Assembly (NCBI GenBank): GCA_937919725.1
Contig: CALFOS010000307.1
Span: forward strand, 1-37,327
Length of the DNA stretch: 37,327 nucleotides
Direction of reading: 5' to 3'
DNA from: an uncultured Fluviicola sp.
Lineage (GTDB): Bacteria; Bacteroidota; Bacteroidia; Flavobacteriales_D; Crocinitomicaceae
Under the pieces are notes generated by a model. The model saw only the letters and a list, made by a program, of their open reading frames with translations. It did not search any database and had not been told where the DNA came from. Shown here piece after piece: positions 8,472-17,086 of this stretch. The first letter of the stretch is position 1. Every line of letters begins with the position of its first letter. Made by a program: the position numbers and the translations under genes.

Positions 8472-10489
8472 TCTTTGGTTTGTTTTTGTTGTCGCTCCAG
8501 GGCGAAAAGTTCGTCGCGCAATCGAGCTGCTTCGATAAAATCGAGGTCTTTGGCAGCTGTTTCCATTAGTTTGCGTGTGTATTTTATACTTTGTTCGAGT
8601 TGTTTGTCAGACATGTAGCGAATCACGGGATCATTTACAATCGCCGTTTTGTCGTATTGTGTGTAATCTGTTGGACCGTCACCATCGGCAACTTTGGTCG
8701 AGTTCATGATCTTTTCTGTCGATTTTTTCAATGGCATTGGTTTCAATCCGTGCTCGGTGTTGTAGGCTTCTTGAATTTTTCGCCGGCGCAGGGTTTCGTC
8801 GATCGTGCGTTGCATGGAATTCGTTATTTTATCGGCGTACATGAACACCATTCCGTTCACATTTCGGGCAGCGCGACCAACAGTTTGAACCAAGGAGCGT
8901 TCATTTCTCAAAAATCCTTCTTTGTCCGCATCGAGAATGGCAACGAGCGATACTTCAGGTAAATCGAGTCCTTCGCGCAACAAATTGACACCTATCAACA
9001 CGTGGAATTCGCCCAAGCGTAACTGTCTCAAGATCTCAACGCGTTCTATTGTGTCGATGTCTGAGTGAATGTATCGGCACAAAATGCCCAATCGATCCAA
9101 GTATTTTTGTAATTCCTCGGCCATTCGCTTCGTGAGCGTCGTTACGAGAGTGCGTTCGTCTCGCGCGATGCGTACGTGAATTTCTTCGATGAGGTTGTCG
9201 ATCTGATTTTTGCTCGATCGTACTTCAATCATCGGATCTAAAAGTCCCGTGGGGCGAATGACTTGCTCTACCAAAATCCCTTCTGATTTCTCAATTTCGT
9301 AATCGGCTGGCGTGGCGGAAACGTAGATCGTGCGGTCGAGCATTCCTTCAAATTCTTCAAATTTCAGCGGTCGGTTGTCCATCGCGGCTTGCAAACGGAA
9401 TCCGTAGTCGACCAAGTTCGTTTTTCGCGCACGATCGCCTCCATACATTCCGCGCACTTGTGGGAGCGTCGCGTGACTTTCGTCCACGATCATCAAAAAA
9501 TCATCTGGAAAATAATCGATCAAGCAAAAAGGTCGTTGCCCTGGCACTCGGTTGTCGAAGTAGCGCGAGTAATTCTCAATTCCCGAGCAATACCCAAGTT
9601 CGCGAATCATTTCCAAATCGAAGGTCGTGCGCTCTTTCAAGCGTTCGCTCTCGTCAATAAGTCCTTGTTTTCGGAAATTCTCGACTTGAATCAGCATGTC
9701 TTCACCAATTTCGTCCACAGCTCGTTTCGTCGTTTCGGGACTTGTCACAAATATATTTGCTGGAAAGATCGAAATCTCTTCGTAACTCTCAATTTTATCC
9801 GTGGTTTTTGGATCGATGGCGGTAATTCCTTCAATTTCATCTCCCCAAAATTCGATGCGAAGTGCGTGATCGGCATACGCGAGGTTGATGTCGACTGTAT
9901 CGCCTTTCACACGAAACATGCCCCGCTCGAAATCGGCATTTGCTCGAGAATATAGATTTTCGACTAGCCTGAAAAGGAATTTGTTGCGTGAAATCACATC
10001 ACCTTTTTTAAGGTGAATGATGCTTTCGGCAAACTCCTCTGGATTTCCAATTCCATAAATGCACGAAACGGAAGCAACCACAATCACATCCGATCGCCCC
10101 GAAAGTAGAGAAGAGGTGGTGGAAAGTCGCAATTTTTCAATTTCATCGTTGATTTGAAGGTCTTTTTCGATGAATGTTCCCGTAACAGGCATGTAAGCTT
10201 CGGGCTGGTAATAATCGTAGTATGAAACGAAATATTCTACGGCATTTTTAGGGAAAAACTGTTTGAATTCTCCGTACAACTGAGCCGCGAGAGTTTTGTT
10301 GTGAGCAAGAATCAATGTAGGTTTTGCAATTTGCTCGATCACATTAGCAACTGTAAACGTTTTTCCGCTTCCTGTAACGCCTAACAAGGTTTGATGTTGC
10401 ATATTTTGCTTCAATCCTTCCACAAGTTGGCGAATTGCTTCGGGCTGATCACCTGTCGGCTTAAAATCGGAAACCAATTCAAATTCCAT
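8468..10489 (-). CDS. uvrB: Excinuclease ABC subunit B
   Basis: MEFELVSDFKPTGDQPEAIRQL, GVTGSGKTFT, 'YYDYYQPEAYMP', C-terminal UVR motif; start moved from 10528 to the ATG at 10489. Confidence 0.98.
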   Translation of the reverse strand: MEFELVSDFKPTGDQPEAIRQLVEGLKQNMQHQTLLGVTGSGKTFTVANVIEQIAKPTLILAHNKTLAAQLYGEFKQFFPKNAVEYFVSYYDYYQPEAYMPVTGTFIEKDLQINDEIEKLRLSTTSSLLSGRSDVIVVASVSCIYGIGNPEEFAESIIHLKKGDVISRNKFLFRLVENLYSRANADFERGMFRVKGDTVDINLAYADHALRIEFWGDEIEGITAIDPKTTDKIESYEEISIFPANIFVTSPETTKRAVDEIGEDMLIQVENFRKQGLIDESERLKERTTFDLEMIRELGYCSGIENYSRYFDNRVPGQRPFCLIDYFPDDFLMIVDESHATLPQVRGMYGGDRARKTNLVDYGFRLQAAMDNRPLKFEEFEGMLDRTIYVSATPADYEIEKSEGILVEQVIRPTGLLDPMIEVRSSKNQIDNLIEEIHVRIARDERTLVTTLTKRMAEELQKYLDRLGILCRYIHSDIDTIERVEILRQLRLGEFHVLIGVNLLREGLDLPEVSLVAILDADKEGFLRNERSLVQTVGRAARNVNGMVFMYADKITNSMQRTIDETLRRRKIQEAYNTEHGLKPMPLKKSTEKIMNSTKVADGDGPTDYTQYDKTAIVNDPVIRYMSDKQLEQSIKYTRKLMETAAKDLDFIEAARLRDELFALERQQKQTKE

Positions 10490-10493
10490 CCTA

Positions 10494-10501
10494 CAAAAAT
10501 A
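10494..10501 (-). promoter_or_regulatory. Putative -7 box TATTTTTG 4 nt upstream of uvrB ATG
   Basis: Minus strand TATTTTTG-TAGG-ATG. Confidence 0.45.
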
Positions 10502-10533
10502 CGAATTTAACCACCCGAAGAGAATCAAACTAT

Positions 10534-10541
10534 TATCTTTG
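10534..10541 (+). promoter_or_regulatory. Putative -7 box TATCTTTG
   Basis: TAnnTTTG match 20 nt before the ATG at 10562. Confidence 0.45.
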
Positions 10542-10561
10542 GTAACCTCAGAAATTTATTG

Positions 10562-11542
10562 ATGGATTATTTGTTTTTATTACTCGGACTAATTGTCCTA
10601 ATTGTTGGTGGAGAATTCCTCGTAAAAGGTGCTGTGGGTTGCTCCGCGATCTTCAAAATTTCTCCGCTCGTGATCGGAATGACGGTTGTTTCCTTCGGTA
10701 CATCTGCACCCGAGCTGCTCGTTAGTTTGCAAAGTGCTATGGCGGGAAATCCTGGAATTGCCGTCGGGAATGTAATTGGTTCGAACATCGCAAATATCTC
10801 CCTGGTTTTGGGAATCACGGTGCTTATTTTCCCCATTATTGCGAGTCGACAAACGAAAAGAATTGATTACACGATGATGCTGCTCGCCAGTTTTCTCTTC
10901 TACTTCTTTGCTTGGGATAACGTGATCGAGCGTTATGAGGGAATTATTCTGTTGGTAATTTTGATTTTATTCACGTACTTCCTTGTCTACAATTCTCGAA
11001 AACAGACGAAACGAGATCTTGCGTATGCTAGCGACGATCATGAGATCAGCAGCGTGCTAAAAACCCCTATTTGGAAATCAACTGTTTTTCTTTTGATTGG
11101 ACTCGTAGCACTGTATTTTGGGTCCGATTGGTTCGTTAGCGGAGCCGTCGGAATTGCCGAAATTCTCTTGGAAGGAAATCCCGACAAGGACAGTATTATT
11201 GGAGTAACGGTGGTCGCACTCGGAACAAGTGCACCGGAACTTGTCGCGTCCATTGTGGCTGCGGTTCGAAAACAGAGCGACATTTCCATTGGAAACTTGA
11301 TTGGTTCAAACATCTTCAACGTTTTCGCTGTCCTCGGAATCACGGCCATCGTACTGCCCATCGAAGTGACGGATCAAGTGCTCGGTTTCGACATGTTGTG
11401 GATGCTCGCTATTTTGCTTTTACTTATTCCAATTTTCTTATTGGGAAAACAAATCGGACGGTTCAAAGGAGTAATTCTATTTACTAGCTACGTGGCGTAT
11501 GTGGCAGTTATTTTGATGAAGATTGCAGGTTTTTTCGATTAA
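10562..11542 (+). CDS. Calcium/sodium antiporter (CaCA family, YrbG-like)
   Basis: Duplicated alpha repeats 'GTSAPELLVSLQSAMAGNPGIAVGNVIGSNIANI' and 'GTSAPELVASIVAAVRKQSDISIGNLIGSNIFNV'; ATG preferred over the listed TTG at 10559. Confidence 0.93.
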   Translation: MDYLFLLLGLIVLIVGGEFLVKGAVGCSAIFKISPLVIGMTVVSFGTSAPELLVSLQSAMAGNPGIAVGNVIGSNIANISLVLGITVLIFPIIASRQTKRIDYTMMLLASFLFYFFAWDNVIERYEGIILLVILILFTYFLVYNSRKQTKRDLAYASDDHEISSVLKTPIWKSTVFLLIGLVALYFGSDWFVSGAVGIAEILLEGNPDKDSIIGVTVVALGTSAPELVASIVAAVRKQSDISIGNLIGSNIFNVFAVLGITAIVLPIEVTDQVLGFDMLWMLAILLLLIPIFLLGKQIGRFKGVILFTSYVAYVAVILMKIAGFFD

Positions 11543-11557
11543 TTGATTCGTTGGTTA

Positions 11558-11695
11558 ATTGGATTTTTGGATCGCTGCGCTCTTGGATTCTTGGATTTAT
11601 TTCTTCTTCGGCGAAATCGACTAAATCCAGAAATATAACCTTTCAGTCCAATAATCCAATAATCCAGTAAATCCAACCCTCCAATAATCCAACTA
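11558..11695. repeat. Imperfect inverted/tandem array of TTGGATT and AATCCAA units
   Basis: Left arm AATTGGATTTTTGGAT...TTGGATTCTTGGATTTA; right arm TAAATCCAG...TCCAATAATCCAATAATCCAGTAAATCCAACCCTCCAATAATCCAAC. Confidence 0.6.
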
Positions 11696-11700
11696 TTCCC

Positions 11701-11708
11701 TATCTTTG
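11701..11708 (+). promoter_or_regulatory. Putative -7 box TATCTTTG
   Basis: TAnnTTTG match 17 nt before the ATG at 11726. Confidence 0.45.
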
Positions 11709-11725
11709 CCGAAACTTTCAGATTG

Positions 11726-13087
11726 ATGAAAATCTACAACAACATACTTGAGACCATCGGAAATACACCAATGGTGAGATTAAATGTACTGACGAAGGAC
11801 GTGAAAGCGACCGTTCTTGCGAAAGTGGAGACCACAAATCCAGGAAATTCTGTGAAGGATCGAATGGCCGTGAAAATGATTGAGGACGCGGAAGCGGCTG
11901 GAATTATCAAACCAGGAGGAACACTTATTGAAGGAACTTCTGGAAATACAGGAATGGGACTCGCGCTCGCGTGCATCATCAAAGGATATAAGTTGATTTG
12001 TGTCTTGAACGACAAACAATCGAAGGAGAAAATGGACATTCTGCGCGCTGTTGGTGCAGAGGTAGTCGTTTGTCCTACGGCAGTTGAACCAACAGATCCA
12101 AGATCTTATTACTCTGTTTCCAAACGATTAGCAGCTGAGACTCCGAACTCTTGGTATGTGAATCAATACGATAATTTATCGAATCGTCAAGCTCATTACG
12201 AGCAAACAGCACCCGAAATTTGGGATCAAACGGACGGAAAAATCACGCATTTCGTGGTGGGAGTTGGAACAGGCGGAACGATTTCGGGAGTTGGAAAATA
12301 CTTGAAAGAAAAAAATCCAAACGTGAAAATTTGGGGAATTGATACCTATGGTTCCGTCTTCAAAAAATACCACGAAACGGGAATTTTTGACGAAAATGAG
12401 ATTTATCCATACATCACCGAGGGAATTGGAGAAGACATTCTTCCAAAAAACGTTGATTTCGGACTAATCGATCATTTCGAGAAAGTCACGGACAAAGATG
12501 CCGCGGTTTACACACGACGTTTGGCGCGTGAAGAAGGAATTTTTGTTGGAAACTCGGCTGGAGCGGCGATCAAAGGTGTGCTTCAATTGGCTGATCAGTT
12601 GACGGAAGACGATGTTGTTGTGGTTTTGTTCCACGATCACGGAAGTCGATACGTGGGTAAAATGTTCAACGACGATTGGATGCGCGAACGTGGTTTCCTA
12701 GACGAAAAAATTACAACCGCTGGCGATTTAGTTACGAAGCACAACGGAACTCCATTGGTGACTTTGTATGCTGAAGAGCTTGTTTCTCATGCAATTGACA
12801 GAATGCGGAAATTTGGAATTTCTCAAATTCCTGTGATGCGAGATGGAAAATTTGTGGGCGCCGTAAACGATAATCGCGTGTATCAATTGCTAGTCGATCA
12901 ACCAGAATTACGCGACACAGCGGTTTCCACGATTATGGAAGCAGCGTTTCCAGTGGTGAAGGAAGATGCGAAAATCGAACAAATTTCTAAATTGATCAAC
13001 AAAGATGTGCACGCTGTCTTGGTGGAGCTGAACGATGGAAATTTCCACATTGTAACGCGTCACGATCTCATTTCGGCGATTGGCTAA
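11726..13087 (+). CDS. Pyridoxal-phosphate cystathionine beta-synthase/cysteine synthase with C-terminal CBS-domain pair
   Basis: 'ETIGNTPMVRLN', 'NPGNSVKDRMAVKMIEDAE', 'EGTSGNTGMGLAL', 'GVGTGGTISGVGKYLKE'; C-terminal 'DRMRKFGISQIPVMRDGKFVGAVND' CBS motif. Confidence 0.92.
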   Translation: MKIYNNILETIGNTPMVRLNVLTKDVKATVLAKVETTNPGNSVKDRMAVKMIEDAEAAGIIKPGGTLIEGTSGNTGMGLALACIIKGYKLICVLNDKQSKEKMDILRAVGAEVVVCPTAVEPTDPRSYYSVSKRLAAETPNSWYVNQYDNLSNRQAHYEQTAPEIWDQTDGKITHFVVGVGTGGTISGVGKYLKEKNPNVKIWGIDTYGSVFKKYHETGIFDENEIYPYITEGIGEDILPKNVDFGLIDHFEKVTDKDAAVYTRRLAREEGIFVGNSAGAAIKGVLQLADQLTEDDVVVVLFHDHGSRYVGKMFNDDWMRERGFLDEKITTAGDLVTKHNGTPLVTLYAEELVSHAIDRMRKFGISQIPVMRDGKFVGAVNDNRVYQLLVDQPELRDTAVSTIMEAAFPVVKEDAKIEQISKLINKDVHAVLVELNDGNFHIVTRHDLISAIG

Positions 13088-13948
13088 ATGGCGATTTATA
13101 CGGATCAAATGAATTCAACAATCCGACTGGGTATCCCGATAGCTATAGGTACCATTCGGATTGTTTCTTTAGTGCCATCTCAAACTGAACTCCTGCATTA
13201 TTTGGGATTGGAAGAGGAGGTGGTCGGAATCACGAAATTCTGTATTCACCCAAAATCATGGTTCGATTCGAAAACGCGGATTGGCGGCACGAAATCCGTT
13301 GATATTGAAAAAGTTCGCACCCTAGAACCCGATCTCATCATCGGAAATAAAGAGGAAAATACGAAGGAAGACATCGACGCGCTCCGCGAAATTGCACCCG
13401 TGTGGATGAGCGATATTTCTACGTTGGATGATGCGATCGAAATGCTGCAACTTCTCGGCGAAATATTGAACAAGAAAGTAGAGATTGATCAGTTGGTTTT
13501 TGAAATTAGAAGCGAGTTCGATGCCTTGCGAAAGTTCAGTTCGACTCATCCGACACTGCCGAAGAAGAAAAGCAACGCCTTGAAAGTGAACGAAGGTTCT
13601 CCTACTGCGAAGCTTAATGGAAAAACGGTCCTTTATTTCATCTGGAACGAACCACCTTTTTTGGCAGGAAAAGATACGTTTATCGACGCGATGTTGAACG
13701 CATGTGGATTGGTCAACGCCACTTCTGTCGTCCGTTATCCCCAAGCAGATCCATCGATTCAACCGGATTTTGTGTTCCTGAGTTCGGAGCCGTTTCCTTT
13801 CGAGGAAAAACACATCGAAAAATTCCGAGATGTGTATCCAACTTCCAAAATTATATTGGTGGATGGCGAACAGTTTTCGTGGTATGGATCGCGTTTGAAA
13901 ATTGCCCCGAAGTACTTTCAGAGCTTACTTGAATCGCTAGTTAATTAA
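13088..13948 (+). CDS. Helical-backbone periplasmic metal/cobalamin-binding protein (BtuF-like)
   Basis: 'RIVSLVPSQTELLHYLGLEEEVVGITKFCIHP', 'KVRTLEPDLIIGNKEEN', directly abutting the preceding stop (TAAATG). Confidence 0.85.
   Translation: MAIYTDQMNSTIRLGIPIAIGTIRIVSLVPSQTELLHYLGLEEEVVGITKFCIHPKSWFDSKTRIGGTKSVDIEKVRTLEPDLIIGNKEENTKEDIDALREIAPVWMSDISTLDDAIEMLQLLGEILNKKVEIDQLVFEIRSEFDALRKFSSTHPTLPKKKSNALKVNEGSPTAKLNGKTVLYFIWNEPPFLAGKDTFIDAMLNACGLVNATSVVRYPQADPSIQPDFVFLSSEPFPFEEKHIEKFRDVYPTSKIILVDGEQFSWYGSRLKIAPKYFQSLLESLVN
13134..13151. repeat. Degraded copy of the TCCCGAT-N4-ATCGGGA palindrome inside the BtuF-like CDS
   Basis: TCCCGAT AGCT ATAGGTA; same 7+4+7 layout as 37228-37245, two mismatches in the right arm. 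Confidence 0.55.
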
Positions 13949-15268
13949 TCCCGAATCTACTAAGAAGCGCATCAGTTCACGGAGCGCGCTTTTCCCTTGT
14001 TTAAATTCGAGCTTACCAGACATTGAAACGGCATTTTCACCCGCTTTTTTCATACTAAAATCGGATGTTTGGATGTTCGTGAGCAGTATTTTCGTCGCAC
14101 GGTACTCACTCGACATCGACAAAAGGCGCGTCATCATTCCACCATTTCTAATTTCAAGCACATGCTTTAACGAACCACTGAGCTCAAATAAGGTACTTTT
14201 CTCCATTCCGTGGCCAACGAATTTAGTTTGACCCAAATAGATCGTTTTCGGGTCGATTTGTTTGTAGTAGAGCGTTTTGGGTCCTAGTTTGAAGGAGGTT
14301 GAGGTAACTTCAGAAATCAGTTCTTTCGCGTTCAAAACATAGAGTGGAACTTGAATCGGGAGTGTGTCTTGAAAGGAATAAATTCCATCAAAGTGAGGTA
14401 AAAATTTAGGCAGGTCAATTCCCGAAGGTTCCATATAATGGTAGTTTCCGCTAATCGAGCTGAATGCGGGGAGTGGAAGTCCCATTTCCGTTGTGTATTC
14501 TTTCCAGAAGTCGTTGAGTGCGTCAGGAACTATCGCCATGCGGATGCTCAAGCCATCTTTTTTTAGTACTGGATAGTCGGTGTTTAAACTCGATTTTGAT
14601 GAAGCTAATCCGATTAAATCCAACGTGCTTCCATCCATGAAAAAGGCAAGCTGAATGTTGTCGAGAATGATAGATCCATCCGCTGAGGTATATTTTTTTT
14701 TCCAATAAGTGAGTTTCGAATTTTCTTTTTTCGTCGCCAGTTTTTCTTGGTCAAATCCCGTTTCTTTTTGGAGCATTTTACCCGCCAGCGCATTTAATTT
14801 TGATGTTTCTCCAACTTTTTCGCTCAAATCAACTAATACCAAACCAACACCATTTTTCACCGAATATCCTGAAGCTTCCGTTTTTCGACTGTGCATTCCA
14901 GCATCAAATTGCGCTTCATCGAGTACATGCATCAAAATTCCCAGTAATTTCTTGCCATCTTCCTCAAAGGAAAAAATGTAAACCGCCGAACGAAATTCGA
15001 TTCCAAGTGCCTCCGAATCATCTGATGTGTTCATAATGTCTCCCAAACCGCCGTCGGTCCTGTCAGCAAGTAAAAGTTCGGATGTAAACGTGTAGATAAT
15101 TTCTTCTCCATCAAGCTTCAACACGCTTTCTGCATGTGCGGGAATGTACAATTCATGGTGTGAATTTGTCCGTTGGAACAAGCCTTGAACCAACACGAAG
15201 GTGATCCATAGGAAAATTAGCAATGCGAGTGCCGCAAAAATATGTAGGATTTTTTTTGTCTTTAACAT
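13937..15268 (-). CDS. Hypothetical membrane-anchored protein
   Basis: 443 aa with one N-terminal TM segment; no family recognised; overlaps the 3' end of the convergent BtuF-like gene by 12 nt. Confidence 0.7.
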   Translation of the reverse strand: MLKTKKILHIFAALALLIFLWITFVLVQGLFQRTNSHHELYIPAHAESVLKLDGEEIIYTFTSELLLADRTDGGLGDIMNTSDDSEALGIEFRSAVYIFSFEEDGKKLLGILMHVLDEAQFDAGMHSRKTEASGYSVKNGVGLVLVDLSEKVGETSKLNALAGKMLQKETGFDQEKLATKKENSKLTYWKKKYTSADGSIILDNIQLAFFMDGSTLDLIGLASSKSSLNTDYPVLKKDGLSIRMAIVPDALNDFWKEYTTEMGLPLPAFSSISGNYHYMEPSGIDLPKFLPHFDGIYSFQDTLPIQVPLYVLNAKELISEVTSTSFKLGPKTLYYKQIDPKTIYLGQTKFVGHGMEKSTLFELSGSLKHVLEIRNGGMMTRLLSMSSEYRATKILLTNIQTSDFSMKKAGENAVSMSGKLEFKQGKSALRELMRFLVDSGLIN

Positions 15269-15273
15269 CGAAT

Positions 15274-15281
15274 CAAAAGTA
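15274..15281 (-). promoter_or_regulatory. Putative -7 box TACTTTTG 5 nt upstream of the ATG at 15268
   Basis: Minus strand TACTTTTG-ATTCG-ATG. Confidence 0.4.
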
Positions 15282-15300
15282 CGGGATTATGTTTAATGAC

Positions 15301-15308
15301 TAACTTTG
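15301..15308 (+). promoter_or_regulatory. Putative -7 box TAACTTTG 4 nt upstream of the ATG at 15313
   Basis: TAACTTTG-AGCC-ATG. Confidence 0.45.
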
Positions 15309-15312
15309 AGCC

Positions 15313-15855
15313 ATGAGAAAATTCGCACGCTTTCTGTTAAAAGCCTTTGGTTGGAAAATTGATGAGCATGTCCCTGATGGTGTGAAAAAGGCCGTTGTTG
15401 TAATGGGGCCGCATACGTCCAACTGGGATTTTATCATTGGGCGCATGGCGTTTGCTTCATACGGCATCAAGGTCAAATTGCTCATTAAAAAAGACCTGTT
15501 TTTTCCGCCCATGGGTTGGATCCTCAAGGGAATAGGTGGGATTCCAGTCGATCGAAAAAAGAACAACAATATCACCGATTTTGCAGTCGAGCAATTCAAT
15601 TCAAACGAGGAAATCTACATGGTTTTCACGCCTGAAGGCACGCGAAGCTATAATCCGAATTGGAAAAAGGGATTCTACTACATCGCCATCAAAGCAAACG
15701 TTCCAATTTATATGGCGTATATCGACTACTCGAATAAAACGGGTGGATTCCATGGTTTGTTTCAACCGACTGGTGATGTGAAAAAGGACATTGATTTCAT
15801 TAAAAAGGAACTCAGTCAATACAAAGGGCGAACGCCAGAAAACGGAATTCGTTAA
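15313..15855 (+). CDS. 1-acyl-sn-glycerol-3-phosphate acyltransferase family protein (PlsC-like)
   Basis: 'MGPHTSNWDFIIGRM' and 'FTPEGTRSYNPNWKKGFYYIA' acyltransferase motifs. Confidence 0.88.
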   Translation: MRKFARFLLKAFGWKIDEHVPDGVKKAVVVMGPHTSNWDFIIGRMAFASYGIKVKLLIKKDLFFPPMGWILKGIGGIPVDRKKNNNITDFAVEQFNSNEEIYMVFTPEGTRSYNPNWKKGFYYIAIKANVPIYMAYIDYSNKTGGFHGLFQPTGDVKKDIDFIKKELSQYKGRTPENGIR

Positions 15856-16049
15856 GTTTTTGGAAGATCGCGGACTTTCCCTGTCTTTGGGTTGAAGCCG
15901 TACGGACAATGTTTGCAGCCACTTTTGCAGCAATGTCCTCGCTTCAAATGATATGCTTCCGTGAACACGATAAATCCGTCTTCGCTCACGTAAAAATCCT
16001 CCTCGGAAAGTTTACTGCGCTTCGAAAATCCTGACATATCATCTGACAT
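15852..16049 (-). CDS. DUF5522 small cysteine-motif protein
   Basis: 65 aa; 'EDFYVSEDGFIVFTEAYHLKRGHCCKSGCKHCPYGF'; 4-nt tail-to-tail overlap with the PlsC-like gene. Confidence 0.85.
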   Translation of the reverse strand: MSDDMSGFSKRSKLSEEDFYVSEDGFIVFTEAYHLKRGHCCKSGCKHCPYGFNPKTGKVRDLPKT

Positions 16050-16053
16050 GCCA

Positions 16054-16061
16054 CAAATTTA
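16054..16061 (-). promoter_or_regulatory. Putative -7 box TAAATTTG 4 nt upstream of the DUF5522 ATG
   Basis: Minus strand TAAATTTG-TGGC-ATG. Confidence 0.4.
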
Positions 16062-16089
16062 ATAGATATTTGCCGAGAATTTGAGATGA

Positions 16090-17019
16090 ATGGACATAAA
16101 GCGATCAGTTGTAAAAGAAATTAAGGTGAAATCATTCCAAGAACGAGGAATTTCGCTCTTCATCAAGCGCGATGATTTGATCGATTCCGAAATCTCAGGG
16201 AACAAATGGCGCAAGCTCAAATACAACATTGAACTTTGCAATTCGAAGAAGAAGGAAGGAATTTTAACCTTCGGAGGAGCGTTTTCCAATCACTTGGTGG
16301 CAACAGCTGCGGCGTGTAAAAATTCGAAGTTGAAGTCGATTGGAATGGTGAGGGGAGAGGAACTCAATCCAGAAAGTAATTCAACTCTAAAGCGTTGCGT
16401 CGAGCTGGGAATGGAACTCGTGTTTATTTCACGGGAAGAATACGCCCTCCGAAACGACAAAGCGCTGCACGAAACGATTGGTGCAGATTATCCAAGTTTT
16501 CAAATTGTGAATGAAGGCGGCGCGAACTATTATGGAATGATCGGTTGTCAAGAAATAATGACCGAAATCGAAGAAGAAATTGACCACATATTCGTCGCGC
16601 AAGGGACTACCACCACGAGCTGCGGAATTCTATTCGGGCTTGAAGATCACCAAAAAATTCATGTTGTTCCCGTATTGAAAGGCTTCGATTCGCTTGCAGA
16701 AATGTCCGAACTTTTTTGGAAAACGGGCATCGACAAAGAAACGGTAAGCGATTTGATGGAGCGCGTAAATGTTTATCCCGAGGCGCACTTTGGTGGCTAC
16801 GCGAAATTCACGCCTGAGTTAATCGATTTTATTCGTTCGTTTTATGTTGAGCACGGCATCCAACTCGATCCAGTATATACTGGAAAGGCGATGTTTGAGT
16901 TGATGCGCCAGTTGGAATCGCCGAGTTTTGACAATTCAAGGGTGCTTTTTATCCACACAGGTGGATTGCAAGGGATTCCCGGAATCGAAAAGCAACTGGG
17001 CCAGAAGTTATTTCAATAA
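16090..17019 (+). CDS. 1-aminocyclopropane-1-carboxylate deaminase/D-cysteine desulfhydrase family PLP enzyme
   Basis: 'IKRDDLIDSEISGNKWRKLKYNI', 'LTFGGAFSNHLVATAAACK', 'VFVAQGTTTTSCGILFGL', 'FIHTGGLQGI'. Confidence 0.9.
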   Translation: MDIKRSVVKEIKVKSFQERGISLFIKRDDLIDSEISGNKWRKLKYNIELCNSKKKEGILTFGGAFSNHLVATAAACKNSKLKSIGMVRGEELNPESNSTLKRCVELGMELVFISREEYALRNDKALHETIGADYPSFQIVNEGGANYYGMIGCQEIMTEIEEEIDHIFVAQGTTTTSCGILFGLEDHQKIHVVPVLKGFDSLAEMSELFWKTGIDKETVSDLMERVNVYPEAHFGGYAKFTPELIDFIRSFYVEHGIQLDPVYTGKAMFELMRQLESPSFDNSRVLFIHTGGLQGIPGIEKQLGQKLFQ

Positions 17020-17061
17020 AAAAATCGTCCAGACATTCCAAAGAAGATCCAGACGATTTTT
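17020..17061. terminator. Bidirectional terminator between convergent genes
   Basis: AAAAATCGTC (17020-17029) and GACGATTTTT (17052-17061), 10-bp stem with 22-nt loop. Confidence 0.6.
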
Positions 17062-17086
17062 CGGTTTAGCTGAAACGTTCAGCGCG

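Noticed and set aside
9389-9955. 188-aa plus-strand ORF inside uvrB
   Set aside because: Antisense to a highly conserved gene with no recognisable domain; shadow ORF.
10562-11542. Internal repeat in the Ca/Na antiporter
   Set aside because: The duplicated GTSAPE alpha repeats are a well-known hallmark of the CaCA family, not novel.
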